Made by a program: the position numbers and the translations under genes. Source: Cyclobacteriaceae bacterium (lineage in GTDB: Bacteria; Bacteroidota; Bacteroidia; Cytophagales; Cyclobacteriaceae). From it: a stretch of DNA of 64,000 nt. The notes beneath the pieces are model-generated. The model did no database searches. It was not told where the DNA came from and worked only from the letters and a program-made list of their open reading frames with translations. Shown piece after piece: positions 54,979 to 63,786 of the stretch (its first letter is position 1; each line of letters opens with the position of its first letter). Location of the stretch: contig JAHBUC010000003.1 in NCBI GenBank assembly GCA_019638275.1, positions 62,001 to 126,000 on the forward strand, read 5' to 3'.

Positions 54979-55716
54979 TTATAAAACCTTGGCCTCATTT
55001 TTCAGCAGCGCAACAAGTTCCTGCACATTATCAGCCGCAATCATTTTTACTGCGCCTTTAGCAGGTGGCAACTCAAACTGTTGGAGTTTCACTCCGCTGT
55101 CCGTAGAAACCGCTTCAACCACTTTTAATGGTTTTGTTCGTGCCGACATGATGCCGCGCATGTTTGGTATTTTCCACTCAGCAATAGGCTCCTGACAACC
55201 CGCCACAAATGGAAGATTAACTTCCAGGTACTCCTTTCCTCCTTCAATTTCGCGGGCAAGTTTGGCCGTATTGCCTTCAATATCCAATTTCATTACCGGT
55301 GAGATAGAAGGCATGCCCAGCATCTCGCCTACAATGCCATGTACAGCACCGCTATTATAATCAATGGATTCCCTGCCCATCAATATCAAATCATAACCAC
55401 CCTCCTTTGCCTGTGCCGCAATTTGCGAAGCCACAAAGAAAGAATCCGTTGGCTCAGCGTTAACCCGGATGGCATCATCGGCACCAATGGCCAACGCTTT
55501 GCGGATAGTAGGCTCAGTATCAGCCTGTCCTACATTCAATACGGTAATGGTGGCCCCGGAAGTTTCTTTTAATTCAACAGCACGCGCGAGGGCATAATCA
55601 TCGTAAGGGCCTATGATAAACTGAACACCGTTCGTATCGAACTTCGAGTTGTTATCTGTAAAATTGATTTTCGATGTGGTATCGGGAACGTGGGAAATAC
55701 AAACGAGAATTTTCAT
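54979..55716 (-). CDS. etfB: Electron transfer flavoprotein beta subunit
   Basis: 245 residues from ATG at 55716 (five codons inside the longest frame), which gives the usual start MKILVCISHVPDTTSKI. DLILMGRESIDYNSGAVHGIVGEMLGMPSISPVMKLDIEG is typical of EtfB and contains the AMP-binding region. First gene of the etfB-etfA-nuclease run; divergent from the TPR gene with a 100-bp gap. Confidence 0.97.
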   Translation of the reverse strand: MKILVCISHVPDTTSKINFTDNNSKFDTNGVQFIIGPYDDYALARAVELKETSGATITVLNVGQADTEPTIRKALAIGADDAIRVNAEPTDSFFVASQIAAQAKEGGYDLILMGRESIDYNSGAVHGIVGEMLGMPSISPVMKLDIEGNTAKLAREIEGGKEYLEVNLPFVAGCQEPIAEWKIPNMRGIMSARTKPLKVVEAVSTDSGVKLQQFELPPAKGAVKMIAADNVQELVALLKNEAKVL

Positions 55717-55816
55717 CTTTTCAACAAACAAAAAATTAATTGAACAACACTTTTCAAACGGGCTTCAAGATAAAGCATAAAATCCGAAATTTGGAAGGCC
55801 AAAAACCCAAAATAAA

Positions 55817-56140
55817 ATGAAATTGACGCGAATTGAGCAACTTTTGAAGTTTCTGGAAGAAGATCCGAACGATGCCTTTTCGCTTTATGCCCTGGCGCTC
55901 GAGTATAAAAAAAGTAATCCGGTCGAAGCCGTGAACTTGTTTCAGCAACTTTTAACCAACCACCCGGATTATTTGCCTACCTATTACCAGGCTGGATTGA
56001 TGATGGAAGAGTCTGGAAAAACGGATGAAGCCCTTGAGCTTTATCAAAAAGGAATCACATTAGCCAAAAAATTAAATGATGCGGCCACACTAAAAGAACT
56101 GCAAGCCGCATACAATCTACTGCTGGATGAAGATGAATAG
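55817..56140 (+). CDS. Small tetratricopeptide-repeat protein
   Basis: 107 residues, no signal peptide. Helical repeats LKFLEEDPNDAFSLYALALEYKKSNPVEAVNLFQQLLTNHPDYLPTYYQAGLMMEESGKTDEALELYQKGI fit two to three TPR units, ending in an acidic tail. Such proteins mediate protein contacts. Its stop is only 2 bp from the end of the convergent carboxypeptidase gene. Partner unknown. Confidence 0.82.
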   Translation: MKLTRIEQLLKFLEEDPNDAFSLYALALEYKKSNPVEAVNLFQQLLTNHPDYLPTYYQAGLMMEESGKTDEALELYQKGITLAKKLNDAATLKELQAAYNLLLDEDE

Positions 56141-56142
56141 TA

Positions 56143-57861
56143 TCACTTCTGCTTTGATACTACCCCACCCTTTTTGCTATCGACCTTAATGGTGTAGTTT
56201 TTACCTCCGCTCACAATCCACCGAACGGTAACTGAACCCATACCGGGAATGTTACTTACCTCCAGTGTTGCCGGATTGTTCTTTTGTTCACGCGCAATAT
56301 TCAGGTCGCGGTTTTCAACTACCATGCCGGCAATAACCTTCGGCCCTTGAATGCTGATGTAATCAGGGCGTTCAATCTTGTAGCGCAGGTCAAGGCTTGA
56401 GTGTGTAGGTATCATGCGTTTATTCGTAACCACAACGGTAATCTCTGTTAATCCTCCACCCAGATTTTTCTCCGTCATTTCTTCCACTACCAGTTTGGGC
56501 ATGTGGTACGCATGGTAAATGCAGAACGCCATATTCCGGTGCGCATCACTTTCCAATAAAAAGCCCGGATCAGCACGGGTGAAGTTTTTCTTCACACCGC
56601 CAATTTCAATTTTTCCAAATTGCGGATGGTCATACTCCTGCCACGACACAATCGCATCGCCAAACAAAAGCGACTGATCAAACGCATACACATCTTCCTG
56701 ACCTGAACCCTGACGATTGAAGTACATGTACGAGGTAAACAGTTCATTTGAAAATGTAAAAATTCCTCTGCCGCTGTTAAACCAATCGAGTTCACCACCC
56801 CAGGCGGTATACAAATCTTTATGTACAATCAGGTAACGATAGCCCGGTATCAACAACTCCCCTTTCTTGCCGATGGCATCATAAATACGAACATCATCAG
56901 CATTGTATGAACCTGCATCCTCTTCGGCACCAGGCCCGCGCAACAACATGCCGCCTGAGTTATGGAAACTTTGCGCGCCTGCAATGTTTGGGTGCGCCAT
57001 CACAAAGTCGCGCACATTTCGGTTTTCAGGAATGGAGAATGGATATTTATATGCTCCATTTTGAATGTGGTTCGGTTGCCACTTCCATGCCCAATCGCGA
57101 TTCGGATCGTAGTAGCCGGTTCCATCTTCATTAACACGTCCGTCACCATCCACATCAATACCCTCAAAGCCCAACATTTCATATTCACCTTGTTCATCCA
57201 CCTTTGCAGGGATTAACCTGCGCGGATCATTCGGATCTTTCTTCATCCTTCCTGTCGGACTCTTGCGAATCATCATGGTAATGTGTCCATCGCCATTCAA
57301 ATCATTAAATCCATCTTCATCAATCAGGCCATCGCGATCATTATCCACCGGAATAACACCCGAGCGCGGACTGTTTTGTGAATTGGGCTCTTTCATGTAA
57401 TGATCGCGTGCATCCGGGTTGATGGTAGGCACAATGTAGAATACCTTGTCGGCTAATAACTCCTTTATAAACGAAACGTCTTTAAAGGTTTCGGCCAGGT
57501 ACCATGCGGTGTACAAGGCCATTTCCGTTCCCTGAATTTCATTTGAGTGAATATTTCCATCAATATAGAATCCGGGCTTCTCTTCTGGTTTACCTGTTTT
57601 GAAATCCGTTACCGTGAGCAACCACATTTCGCGTCCCTGGTAACTTTTACCGATCGAACTCAGCTTTATTAAGTCAGGATGTGCTGCGGCAAGTTTCTTA
57701 CAGATGTCGGTAACGCCCGCATGGTTGTAATAGCGATTCCAGGAAACCTGCACCTTTGGGTTCTCCGGACTACCGGCTGCGCGAAATACTCCGTTGGCAT
57801 CCTGCGCAAGCGCTGCAACCGAAACAAGAACAAGTGATAAAATTGATACTAATATTTTCAT
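56143..57861 (-). CDS. Secreted M14-family zinc carboxypeptidase
   Basis: 572 residues from ATG at 57861, chosen because it gives a signal peptide (MKILVSILSLVLVSVAALAQ). Zinc and catalytic residues are present: HSNEIQ (His105, Glu108), SFHNSGG (His300) and FTFSNELF (Glu373, the general base/acid position). An inserted Asp-rich loop, DNDRDGLIDEDGFNDLNGDG, and a second DVDGDGRVNEDG resemble calcium-binding EF-hand-like motifs. It likely removes C-terminal residues or processes peptides outside the cytoplasm. It lies 11 bp after a paralogue that lacks these residues. Confidence 0.9.
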   Translation of the reverse strand: MKILVSILSLVLVSVAALAQDANGVFRAAGSPENPKVQVSWNRYYNHAGVTDICKKLAAAHPDLIKLSSIGKSYQGREMWLLTVTDFKTGKPEEKPGFYIDGNIHSNEIQGTEMALYTAWYLAETFKDVSFIKELLADKVFYIVPTINPDARDHYMKEPNSQNSPRSGVIPVDNDRDGLIDEDGFNDLNGDGHITMMIRKSPTGRMKKDPNDPRRLIPAKVDEQGEYEMLGFEGIDVDGDGRVNEDGTGYYDPNRDWAWKWQPNHIQNGAYKYPFSIPENRNVRDFVMAHPNIAGAQSFHNSGGMLLRGPGAEEDAGSYNADDVRIYDAIGKKGELLIPGYRYLIVHKDLYTAWGGELDWFNSGRGIFTFSNELFTSYMYFNRQGSGQEDVYAFDQSLLFGDAIVSWQEYDHPQFGKIEIGGVKKNFTRADPGFLLESDAHRNMAFCIYHAYHMPKLVVEEMTEKNLGGGLTEITVVVTNKRMIPTHSSLDLRYKIERPDYISIQGPKVIAGMVVENRDLNIAREQKNNPATLEVSNIPGMGSVTVRWIVSGGKNYTIKVDSKKGGVVSKQK

Positions 57862-57872
57862 AAACTTCCTGA

Positions 57873-59513
57873 TCAAAGATTTACATCAACTTTTTTTAAA
57901 CCCATTTGTGGCGCACCTGCCTCAACCGTCACTTTTCCTTTTCCCTTTATCAGCCACGTAAGCTCTTTGCTCTCACCGGCATCCAGTTCATTGAGCAGCG
58001 TTACCTTGTTTCCCCCAAAAATGGTTTGGTCTTTCGACAGGACAAGGTTTACTTTCACCAACTTGATAAAGTTATTGTTACGGGCAACCTGTGGTATGGC
58101 CGGAAAACCTCCTTTGTTTTGTATCGTCACCGTGATGCGGGTCACTCCATTTTCAAGTGCTTCGGTTTTCAGATTAACCAGATCAACCTGCGGTTTATGT
58201 TGAGCAAGTGCAATTACAAAGCGCGTGTGCTCATCGGTAAGTTTGGATACTGCACTATATGGAGGAGTTGTTTTGGCAAATGGTTTAAACCCGCCAACCT
58301 CAGCCGTTTTGCCTTGAAAATCCGGATGATTGATTTTTTGCCAGTTCACAAAAACATCAAGCCCTTCACGTTCAGCCCAGCGGATAAAATCAACATCAGC
58401 GTTCTTATCGGTATTCGGTTTATATCTAGCAGCTGAGGCAGAATCTTTAGGAATTTCAAATTTTGGCGCCCACCAGCCCGGTGTGCTGAAGCTTTGCCTG
58501 CCATAATGAAAGTAAGCCCACTGCACAAAGTCGCCTTTTTGGACTGATGCAACTGGCGCATCTTTTTGCTTGACGTGTTGCTTGTACAACTCACTTGCGA
58601 GTTTGTTGTACTTCACATCTTGCTCCAGTATGCCGGTGGGTACGCGGCCTGCTTTCGACCGATCATATTTCCACGGATCAGAAAGGTTGTTGGTTGGCCC
58701 GAAGGTAAGCACAGCAAACACATTAAATCGGTCATATAAATAATCAAGCACGGCACGGGTCTCTGTTTCTGAAACTGGATGTTCACCCGCACCGGGCTCA
58801 AAATAAGGTGGGTCGAATGTCAGACTCTTATTAAAGTGCACACCCCCTTCGCCATCTTCATTGAATGATCCATCTTTATCGTTGTCTGTGCCTTCGGTGA
58901 TCAGGATGTATTTACCCTGTTCACCTTTCTCCGTATTGGCCAACACCATAATGCGCGGATCGGCCGGATGTGTTTTCCAACGACCGGTTGCATCCTCTAC
59001 ACGCACCATGGTTATTACCCCATCGTTGTTCAAATCTTCATACGGATCTTCATTTACTTTTCCATCCCTGTCATCGTCAGTTGCCGAAGCATTGCCGCTA
59101 CGTTCATACCGCAGTTTGGCAACGTATTGCTCGGTGGCATCGGGACTAACATTTGGGAACACATAAAATGTAGTGGACGCCAACAATGATTTCACACTAT
59201 CGGTTGAGGCGCTGGCCAGCAAGCGTTCGGCAAAGCCAAGGGCAAGTTCCTGGCTGAGAATCAAGGAGCCCTCCACCCCGCCCACCACAGCGATGGCAGG
59301 GTTGCTATCCCGGTTTCCCGAACCAATTTCAAGCACCCACAAATCTTTTCCGCCTGTTGTTTTTGTGAGTGACCGCAGCTTAACAAGTGAGGCGTTTGCA
59401 GACTCAAGCGTTTTAAGGCGCTGGCTTACCTGGGCATGGCTACTGTATTGCTGACTAAACCCAATGTGCGCACAGGCTAATAGAAACAGGCCTGTAAATA
59501 TTCTATAGTTCAT
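57873..59513 (-). CDS. M14-like protein lacking zinc ligands (probable pseudo-carboxypeptidase)
   Basis: 546 residues, signal peptide ending near ACAHIGFSQQ. The fold is the same as the next gene: DLWVLEIGSGN, FPNVSPDATEQYVAKL, the calcium-loop-like DDDRDGKVNEDPYEDLNNDG. At the three positions that hold zinc in the neighbour, this protein has GGVEGSLIL in place of the HxxE site, LTFGPTNN in place of SFHNSGG, and SFSTPGWWA in place of the FTFSNEL Glu. It is therefore probably inactive as a peptidase and may bind or present substrates for its partner. The frame is intact and well conserved, so it is not simply decayed. The alignment is by eye. Confidence 0.78.
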   Translation of the reverse strand: MNYRIFTGLFLLACAHIGFSQQYSSHAQVSQRLKTLESANASLVKLRSLTKTTGGKDLWVLEIGSGNRDSNPAIAVVGGVEGSLILSQELALGFAERLLASASTDSVKSLLASTTFYVFPNVSPDATEQYVAKLRYERSGNASATDDDRDGKVNEDPYEDLNNDGVITMVRVEDATGRWKTHPADPRIMVLANTEKGEQGKYILITEGTDNDKDGSFNEDGEGGVHFNKSLTFDPPYFEPGAGEHPVSETETRAVLDYLYDRFNVFAVLTFGPTNNLSDPWKYDRSKAGRVPTGILEQDVKYNKLASELYKQHVKQKDAPVASVQKGDFVQWAYFHYGRQSFSTPGWWAPKFEIPKDSASAARYKPNTDKNADVDFIRWAEREGLDVFVNWQKINHPDFQGKTAEVGGFKPFAKTTPPYSAVSKLTDEHTRFVIALAQHKPQVDLVNLKTEALENGVTRITVTIQNKGGFPAIPQVARNNNFIKLVKVNLVLSKDQTIFGGNKVTLLNELDAGESKELTWLIKGKGKVTVEAGAPQMGLKKVDVNL

Positions 59514-59618
59514 ATACCGTAGTTAATTCAGTAAAGTTAATGACCGAACTTACAGGTAATGCCCAACTATTACAAGCGGTGAGAATTTGATTTGGAGGTA
59601 ATCTGTCCGAACACGATT

Positions 59619-59846
59619 TTATAGATTTTCTTGATTAGCAGGATTGCCAGTTGGAGTAATTAATTTTTTATTGTAGAGCCGTTTAAATTCAAGAGAAAGT
59701 CCGCCAAAGTTGATGAGTAATCCATCGGCAATATTGTATGCTTCGAGGTAATTAATAGCTTGTGCTTTGTGAACGTCTTCAATCTTTTCTACTGCCTTCA
59801 ATTCAAGCATCACACGCTCCTCCACAAAAAAATCAACCTTTGGCCT
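59619..59846 (-). pseudogene. Remnant of a GxxExxY-family gene
   Basis: The frame reads RPKVDFFVEERVMLELKAVEKIEDVHKAQAINYLEAYNIADGLLINFGG and on to a stop at 59619, matching the C-terminal half of GxxExxY proteins (usually about 125 residues: DFVVEEKVIVEIKA then HxAQxxxYL). An in-frame TAA at 59847-59849 blocks the missing N-terminal half, and the sequence beyond encodes another small gene. It is a truncated leftover, possibly from a mobile or horizontally moved element. Confidence 0.7.
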
Positions 59847-59869
59847 TTATGAACGATGAATTTAATCTA

Positions 59870-60037
59870 CTACTCCTTTTGCTTCATCGAAATCCCACTA
59901 ACCAAAAAAGTAGCGCAAAGAATCAACACAAAAATTTTAAACCATCCAGAATCGCCATAGATATCCGTAAATTGAAGCACAAGAAATACGACCAGGAAAA
60001 GCCCTGATAGAAAGAGGAAAGTGTTTTTTTTGTTCAT
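59870..60037 (-). CDS. Small two-helix membrane protein (55 residues)
   Basis: ATG at 60037 opens a 55-codon frame: MNKKNTFLFLSGLFLVVFLV, a short loop with DIYGDSGWF, then KIFVLILCATFLVSGISM and a stop at 59870. Two hydrophobic helices are predicted. It lies 5 bp after the 216-residue gene on the same strand, so it is probably the third gene of this small membrane-protein group. No homologue is recognised; coding status rests on the clean hydrophobic pattern and tight spacing. Confidence 0.5.
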   Translation of the reverse strand: MNKKNTFLFLSGLFLVVFLVLQFTDIYGDSGWFKIFVLILCATFLVSGISMKQKE

Positions 60038-60042
60038 AATTT

Positions 60043-60693
60043 CTATTTAAGACTTCGCACAAACTTATCTTTGAGGGCTGTGCCTTTTAAACTGTCTTTA
60101 TTAAAGTAGCCACCAATTATTCCAATGAGTCCAATAGCAATTCCAAGACTATCAATAAAAACCATACTTACTGATGTGACGAATTTGTAAGTCATTGAGA
60201 TGGCAATAAGTCCCATACCGCAATAAATCAGCATCTCAAATATCTTATACCTTCTGATTCTATTTATTTCCTTCTCCTCCATATTGTATTCACTTACATT
60301 CTCATTATCTATCAGCTTTAACTCTTTTAAAAGCTCCTTTGATTTGTTATAATTTTTTAAATCTAACGAAATCTTCAATAGATGCTGCAGGGTTTGTAAA
60401 TACCATATGTCATCAGTTAAGTCCAAACTGAACTTAACCCTATTGTTGAGAATCAATGAACGTGCGACTTCTAGGTACTCCTCAGCCTTTTCATAATTTT
60501 TACTCCCATATAAAAGAGATCTTCCATAAGTATGATTGATAACAACCATCAGGTAGAGTTCCTCATCTGTGTCAAAGTCACTTAGTTTTAGAATCTCATT
60601 CTTATAATTGCCGTAGAAAGAGATGAAGTCCTCGTTATCCCTTTCATTCAGATTAGAAAATTTATCTGACAGTTCTTTGAAGTTTGCCCTCAT
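60043..60693 (-). CDS. Uncharacterised two-helix membrane protein
   Basis: 216 residues: an N-terminal soluble, helical region (about 1-145) with TPR-like spacing (KNYEKAEEYLEVARSLI, KNYNKSKELLKELKLI), then two transmembrane helices (about 153-200) and a short basic tail. Its start shares one base with the stop of the preceding gene (TAATG), so translation is coupled. Codon use is visibly AT-rich compared with neighbours. Function unknown. Confidence 0.65.
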   Translation of the reverse strand: MRANFKELSDKFSNLNERDNEDFISFYGNYKNEILKLSDFDTDEELYLMVVINHTYGRSLLYGSKNYEKAEEYLEVARSLILNNRVKFSLDLTDDIWYLQTLQHLLKISLDLKNYNKSKELLKELKLIDNENVSEYNMEEKEINRIRRYKIFEMLIYCGMGLIAISMTYKFVTSVSMVFIDSLGIAIGLIGIIGGYFNKDSLKGTALKDKFVRSLK

Positions 60694-61127
60694 TATTCGC
60701 TCAACTTGTTCATGATTATTTTCTCCAAAATCTGAGCGTCACGATTAAATGTAATTTGCCCGGCTATATAAAAATATAGCATTAAAGGAGCAAAGAAAAT
60801 TGCCTCGTATTTAAGATTTACAAATAACATGGCACCGAATGTCAGGATAAACATAATTAGATTCAGCTTGCTCGATGTAAAAGTCAGTGTCCAATTTCCA
60901 TTTTCATCCACCTTCCCAGTTGCATGTACTGGAAACACTTTTGTTAAACTTTTACCAGTTCTGAATACTATGAATTGTCTATGCTTTATCTCTCCTCCAA
61001 CAAAACCTTCTCTTTCGGGAAAATTATTTACCCTATGCTCATCTATTGTGCTCTTAAATTTATTGAGCACAGTGTCAATGGTTAATGTACTAGTTATTTT
61101 CCGTTTGTAGTAAGGGATTAATTTCAT
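60693..61127 (-). CDS. Uncharacterised membrane protein
   Basis: 144 residues with two hydrophobic helices near the middle (about 90-125, LIMFILTFGAMLFVNL and AIFFAPLMLYFYIAG). The N-terminal part (VFPVHATGKVDENGNWTLTFTSSKLN) is beta-like. First gene of the coupled AT-rich group. No family recognised. Confidence 0.6.
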   Translation of the reverse strand: MKLIPYYKRKITSTLTIDTVLNKFKSTIDEHRVNNFPEREGFVGGEIKHRQFIVFRTGKSLTKVFPVHATGKVDENGNWTLTFTSSKLNLIMFILTFGAMLFVNLKYEAIFFAPLMLYFYIAGQITFNRDAQILEKIIMNKLSE

Positions 61128-61267
61128 TTCTAAAATTACTCTAACCTTGGAATATACACAATTACACCCACTCCTCTTTCATAAGGATAAACCTTAACCC
61201 CAACTACCCACTTGTCTCCAGCAGGGTTTAGTAGTATTTTTCGGACTTTACAGAAAAAGTATACCGC

Positions 61268-62080
61268 GTGAGAAAGAAGAAATATCCATTTTACCTGACC
61301 ATGTGTGCCATAGCCAAAAACGAAGGCCGCTACTTGCAGGAATGGATTGAGTACCATAACATGCTGGGCGTAGAAAAGTTTTACCTCTACGACAATGAAA
61401 GTACGGATGACACCCAGGCGGTGCTGCAACCCTACATCGATCGTGGTTTGGTGGAGTACACCTTCTATCCGGGAATGAAAATGCAGTTAAAGGCTTACAA
61501 GGATTGCGTGAGAAAACACAAACGCCAATCGCAATACATCGCCTTTCTCGACATTGATGAATTTATCGTTCCGGTAAAACACAACACCATACCGGAGTAC
61601 ATGGAGAGCCTGGGAAAATTTACCAGCGTGCAAATCAACTGGATGGTGTATGGCAGCGGTGGCGCCAAAACCCGCACGGACGGTTTTGTTATTGAACGGT
61701 TTCGTGATCATTCCGTACCAGACGAACACCTGAACCATCACGTAAAAACAATTGCCAACCCGAGGCGGATCATCACGTTCTTTTCAGCACACAGGCCATT
61801 CATCTTATTCGGTAAAAATGTAGATGCGAATGGTAAGAGGATAAAAGAATCGTTCTGGACGCGCCCAATTGTTACCGATCAAATCCGGGTGAACCATTAT
61901 GCCATAAAAAGTTACGATGAGTTTTTGGAAAAGCGTAGTCGTGGACGCGCTCGCTTTAATCGCTTACGCGGATTGGATTACTTTGAGAAGTATGACAAAA
62001 ATGAAATTAAAAACGACCCCATCATGGATAAATATATTGTGGCGTTAAAAAAGATTATGGGTATCCGCTTCCAATCCTAG
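61268..62080 (+). CDS. GT92-family (DUF23-like) glycosyltransferase
   Basis: 270 residues from GTG at 61268. The GT-A-like motifs are AIAKNEGRYLQEWIEYHNMLGVEKFYLYDNESTDDT, FLDIDEFIVP (DxD) and a late HYAIKSYDEFLEKRSRGRAR typical of family 92. No transmembrane segment. It probably transfers a sugar, often galactose, during cell-surface polysaccharide or glycan synthesis; no partner glycan genes are adjacent. It is the only plus-strand gene in this neighbourhood, convergent with dnaB. Confidence 0.9.
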   Translation: MRKKKYPFYLTMCAIAKNEGRYLQEWIEYHNMLGVEKFYLYDNESTDDTQAVLQPYIDRGLVEYTFYPGMKMQLKAYKDCVRKHKRQSQYIAFLDIDEFIVPVKHNTIPEYMESLGKFTSVQINWMVYGSGGAKTRTDGFVIERFRDHSVPDEHLNHHVKTIANPRRIITFFSAHRPFILFGKNVDANGKRIKESFWTRPIVTDQIRVNHYAIKSYDEFLEKRSRGRARFNRLRGLDYFEKYDKNEIKNDPIMDKYIVALKKIMGIRFQS

Positions 62081-62088
62081 TTGCTTTC

Positions 62089-62124
62089 GTCATGCTACGT
62101 TTGCTCGGAGAAACGTAGCATGAC
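62089..62124. terminator. 14-bp stem-loop between GT92 and dnaB
   Basis: GTCATGCTACGTTT at 62089-62102 pairs perfectly with AAACGTAGCATGAC at 62111-62124 around an 8-base loop. Between convergent genes it probably terminates both, though T-runs are weak. Confidence 0.65.
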
Positions 62125-62166
62125 GGTCAATCTCTATATCAGATGACGATCAATCTTTATATCAGA
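62121..62166. repeat. 23-bp tandem direct repeat reaching into the dnaB stop
   Basis: Two adjacent 23-bp units (62121-62143 and 62144-62166) differ at two bases only (G/A and C/T). The second unit includes the dnaB stop codon at 62162-62164. It looks like a local duplication. Confidence 0.8.
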
Positions 62167-63700
62167 ACGGCATATCCTCATCGTTGCCGGATGCCGGTGG
62201 CTCATCTTCCGGACGGATTTGGTTGATGCGGCTTTCACGGGTAATCATGCCACTGAACGGATTATCGTGCGGGGTGGGAGAATCAAAATCGGCAAACTTG
62301 GTGTACTTGCCAATGAATTTCAATTTCACCGAACCGGTTTGTCCGTTACGGTGCTTGGCAATAATCACTTCGCCCATACCTTGTGTTGGCATACCCTCTT
62401 CATCAACCGTAATCTTGTAGTACTCCGGTCGGTACAGGAAAATTACCATGTCGGCATCCTGTTCAATGGAACCGGATTCACGTAAGTCGGAAAGCTGCGG
62501 ACGTTTATCACCGCCACGGGTTTCCACCCCACGACTCAACTGCGACAGAGCCAGTACCGGAACGCTGAGTTCTTTGGCAATGCCTTTCAGCGCACGCGAG
62601 ATGGATGCAATTTCCTGTTCGCGGTTACCGCCAGTATCCCCACGCATCAACTGCAAATAATCGACAATGATTAACTGAATGCCGTGCTCGGCTTTCAACC
62701 TGCGACACTTGGCGCGCAATTCAAGAATAGAGAGTGCAGGTGTATCATCAATAAATATAGGCGCAGAAGAAAGTCGGTTGGTTTTATGCACCAGTTGTGC
62801 CCATTCAAATTCAGCCAGTTGGCCCTTACGGATTTTCTCCCCTTCCAGTTCCGCTTCCGCAGAAATCATACGATTCACCAACTGAACGGAAGCCATCTCC
62901 AATGAGAAAATAGCCACCGGCCGTTTGAAGTCAACCGCGGCATTACGCATGGCCGAAACCACAAATGCCGTTTTACCCATACCGGGGCGTGCCGCAATAA
63001 TCACCAGGTCAGAACTTTGCCAACCTGAAGTCATACGGTCAAGTGCCGTAAAGCCAGAAGGCACCCCGGTGAGTCCGTCTTTATGTTCTTTCAGTTTCTG
63101 AAGTTCCGTGATGGCACGGTACATCAGGTTCTTCATGTTGTCGTAATTCTTGCGCAGGTTCGAATCGGATATTTCGAAAATCGATTGCTCGGTTTTGTCC
63201 AGCAATTCAAAAACATCTGTAGTATCCTCGTATGCATCGTGATGGATTTGCGAGGCAATGTGTATGAGGTCGCGCTTGATGGCCAATTCAATCACCACAC
63301 GGGCGTGGTACTCGATGTTCGCTGCAGAACTTACCTTGGATGTAAGCTCGGCAATGTAATACGCACCACCCACCAACTCCAGCTTGGCATTTTTGCGCAA
63401 CTGGTTCACCACGGTACGCATATCCACCGGCTCGGAGCCTTTGAACAACTCAATGATGGCGCGGTAAATTTCCTGGTGCGCTTCGGAATAGAAATGCTCC
63501 GGTTTTAAAAACTCAACAACTGCGTTAAGCGCACCCTTTTCTAACATGAGCGCGCCTAACACAGCCTCTTCCAGATCAAGCGCCTGCGGAGGAAGCTTTC
63601 CCAGACTTTCGGAGATGTCTCTCACCAAAAGTTTTCCACCCTTGCCGGGTATCATGGTTTTACTTCCTGTCCGCATTGGCGTTGATCGGCTTTGCTCCAT
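62162..63700 (-). CDS. dnaB: Replicative DNA helicase DnaB
   Basis: 512 residues. N-terminal helical domain (LPPQALDLEEAVLGALMLEKGALNAVVEFLKPEHFYSEAHQ), linker, then the RecA-like core with Walker A ARPGMGKTAF (about 235-245), Walker B region IIVDYLQLM, and the late DLRESGSIEQDADMVIFLYR motif. The C-terminal tail is acidic (DEPPASGNDEDMPF). It unwinds DNA at the replication fork as a hexamer. No intein is present. Sequence upstream (63701-63954) holds two DnaA-box-like sites. Confidence 0.98.
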   Translation of the reverse strand: MEQSRSTPMRTGSKTMIPGKGGKLLVRDISESLGKLPPQALDLEEAVLGALMLEKGALNAVVEFLKPEHFYSEAHQEIYRAIIELFKGSEPVDMRTVVNQLRKNAKLELVGGAYYIAELTSKVSSAANIEYHARVVIELAIKRDLIHIASQIHHDAYEDTTDVFELLDKTEQSIFEISDSNLRKNYDNMKNLMYRAITELQKLKEHKDGLTGVPSGFTALDRMTSGWQSSDLVIIAARPGMGKTAFVVSAMRNAAVDFKRPVAIFSLEMASVQLVNRMISAEAELEGEKIRKGQLAEFEWAQLVHKTNRLSSAPIFIDDTPALSILELRAKCRRLKAEHGIQLIIVDYLQLMRGDTGGNREQEIASISRALKGIAKELSVPVLALSQLSRGVETRGGDKRPQLSDLRESGSIEQDADMVIFLYRPEYYKITVDEEGMPTQGMGEVIIAKHRNGQTGSVKLKFIGKYTKFADFDSPTPHDNPFSGMITRESRINQIRPEDEPPASGNDEDMPF

Positions 63701-63786
63701 ACTGTGGTTGTTGGACGTGTTGCTTTTTTACAAGGTGACAAACGTAAGCAAACACATTATCCGGTTAATAACATTCGTTCAATAGG

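Noticed and set aside
59619..61127. Complete mobile element around the GxxExxY remnant
   Set aside because: No transposase, integrase, terminal inverted repeats, target duplications or tRNA site could be seen at either side.
61136..61429. 97-codon minus-strand frame upstream of the GT92 gene
   Set aside because: Mostly antisense to the conserved N terminus of the glycosyltransferase and without domain similarity.
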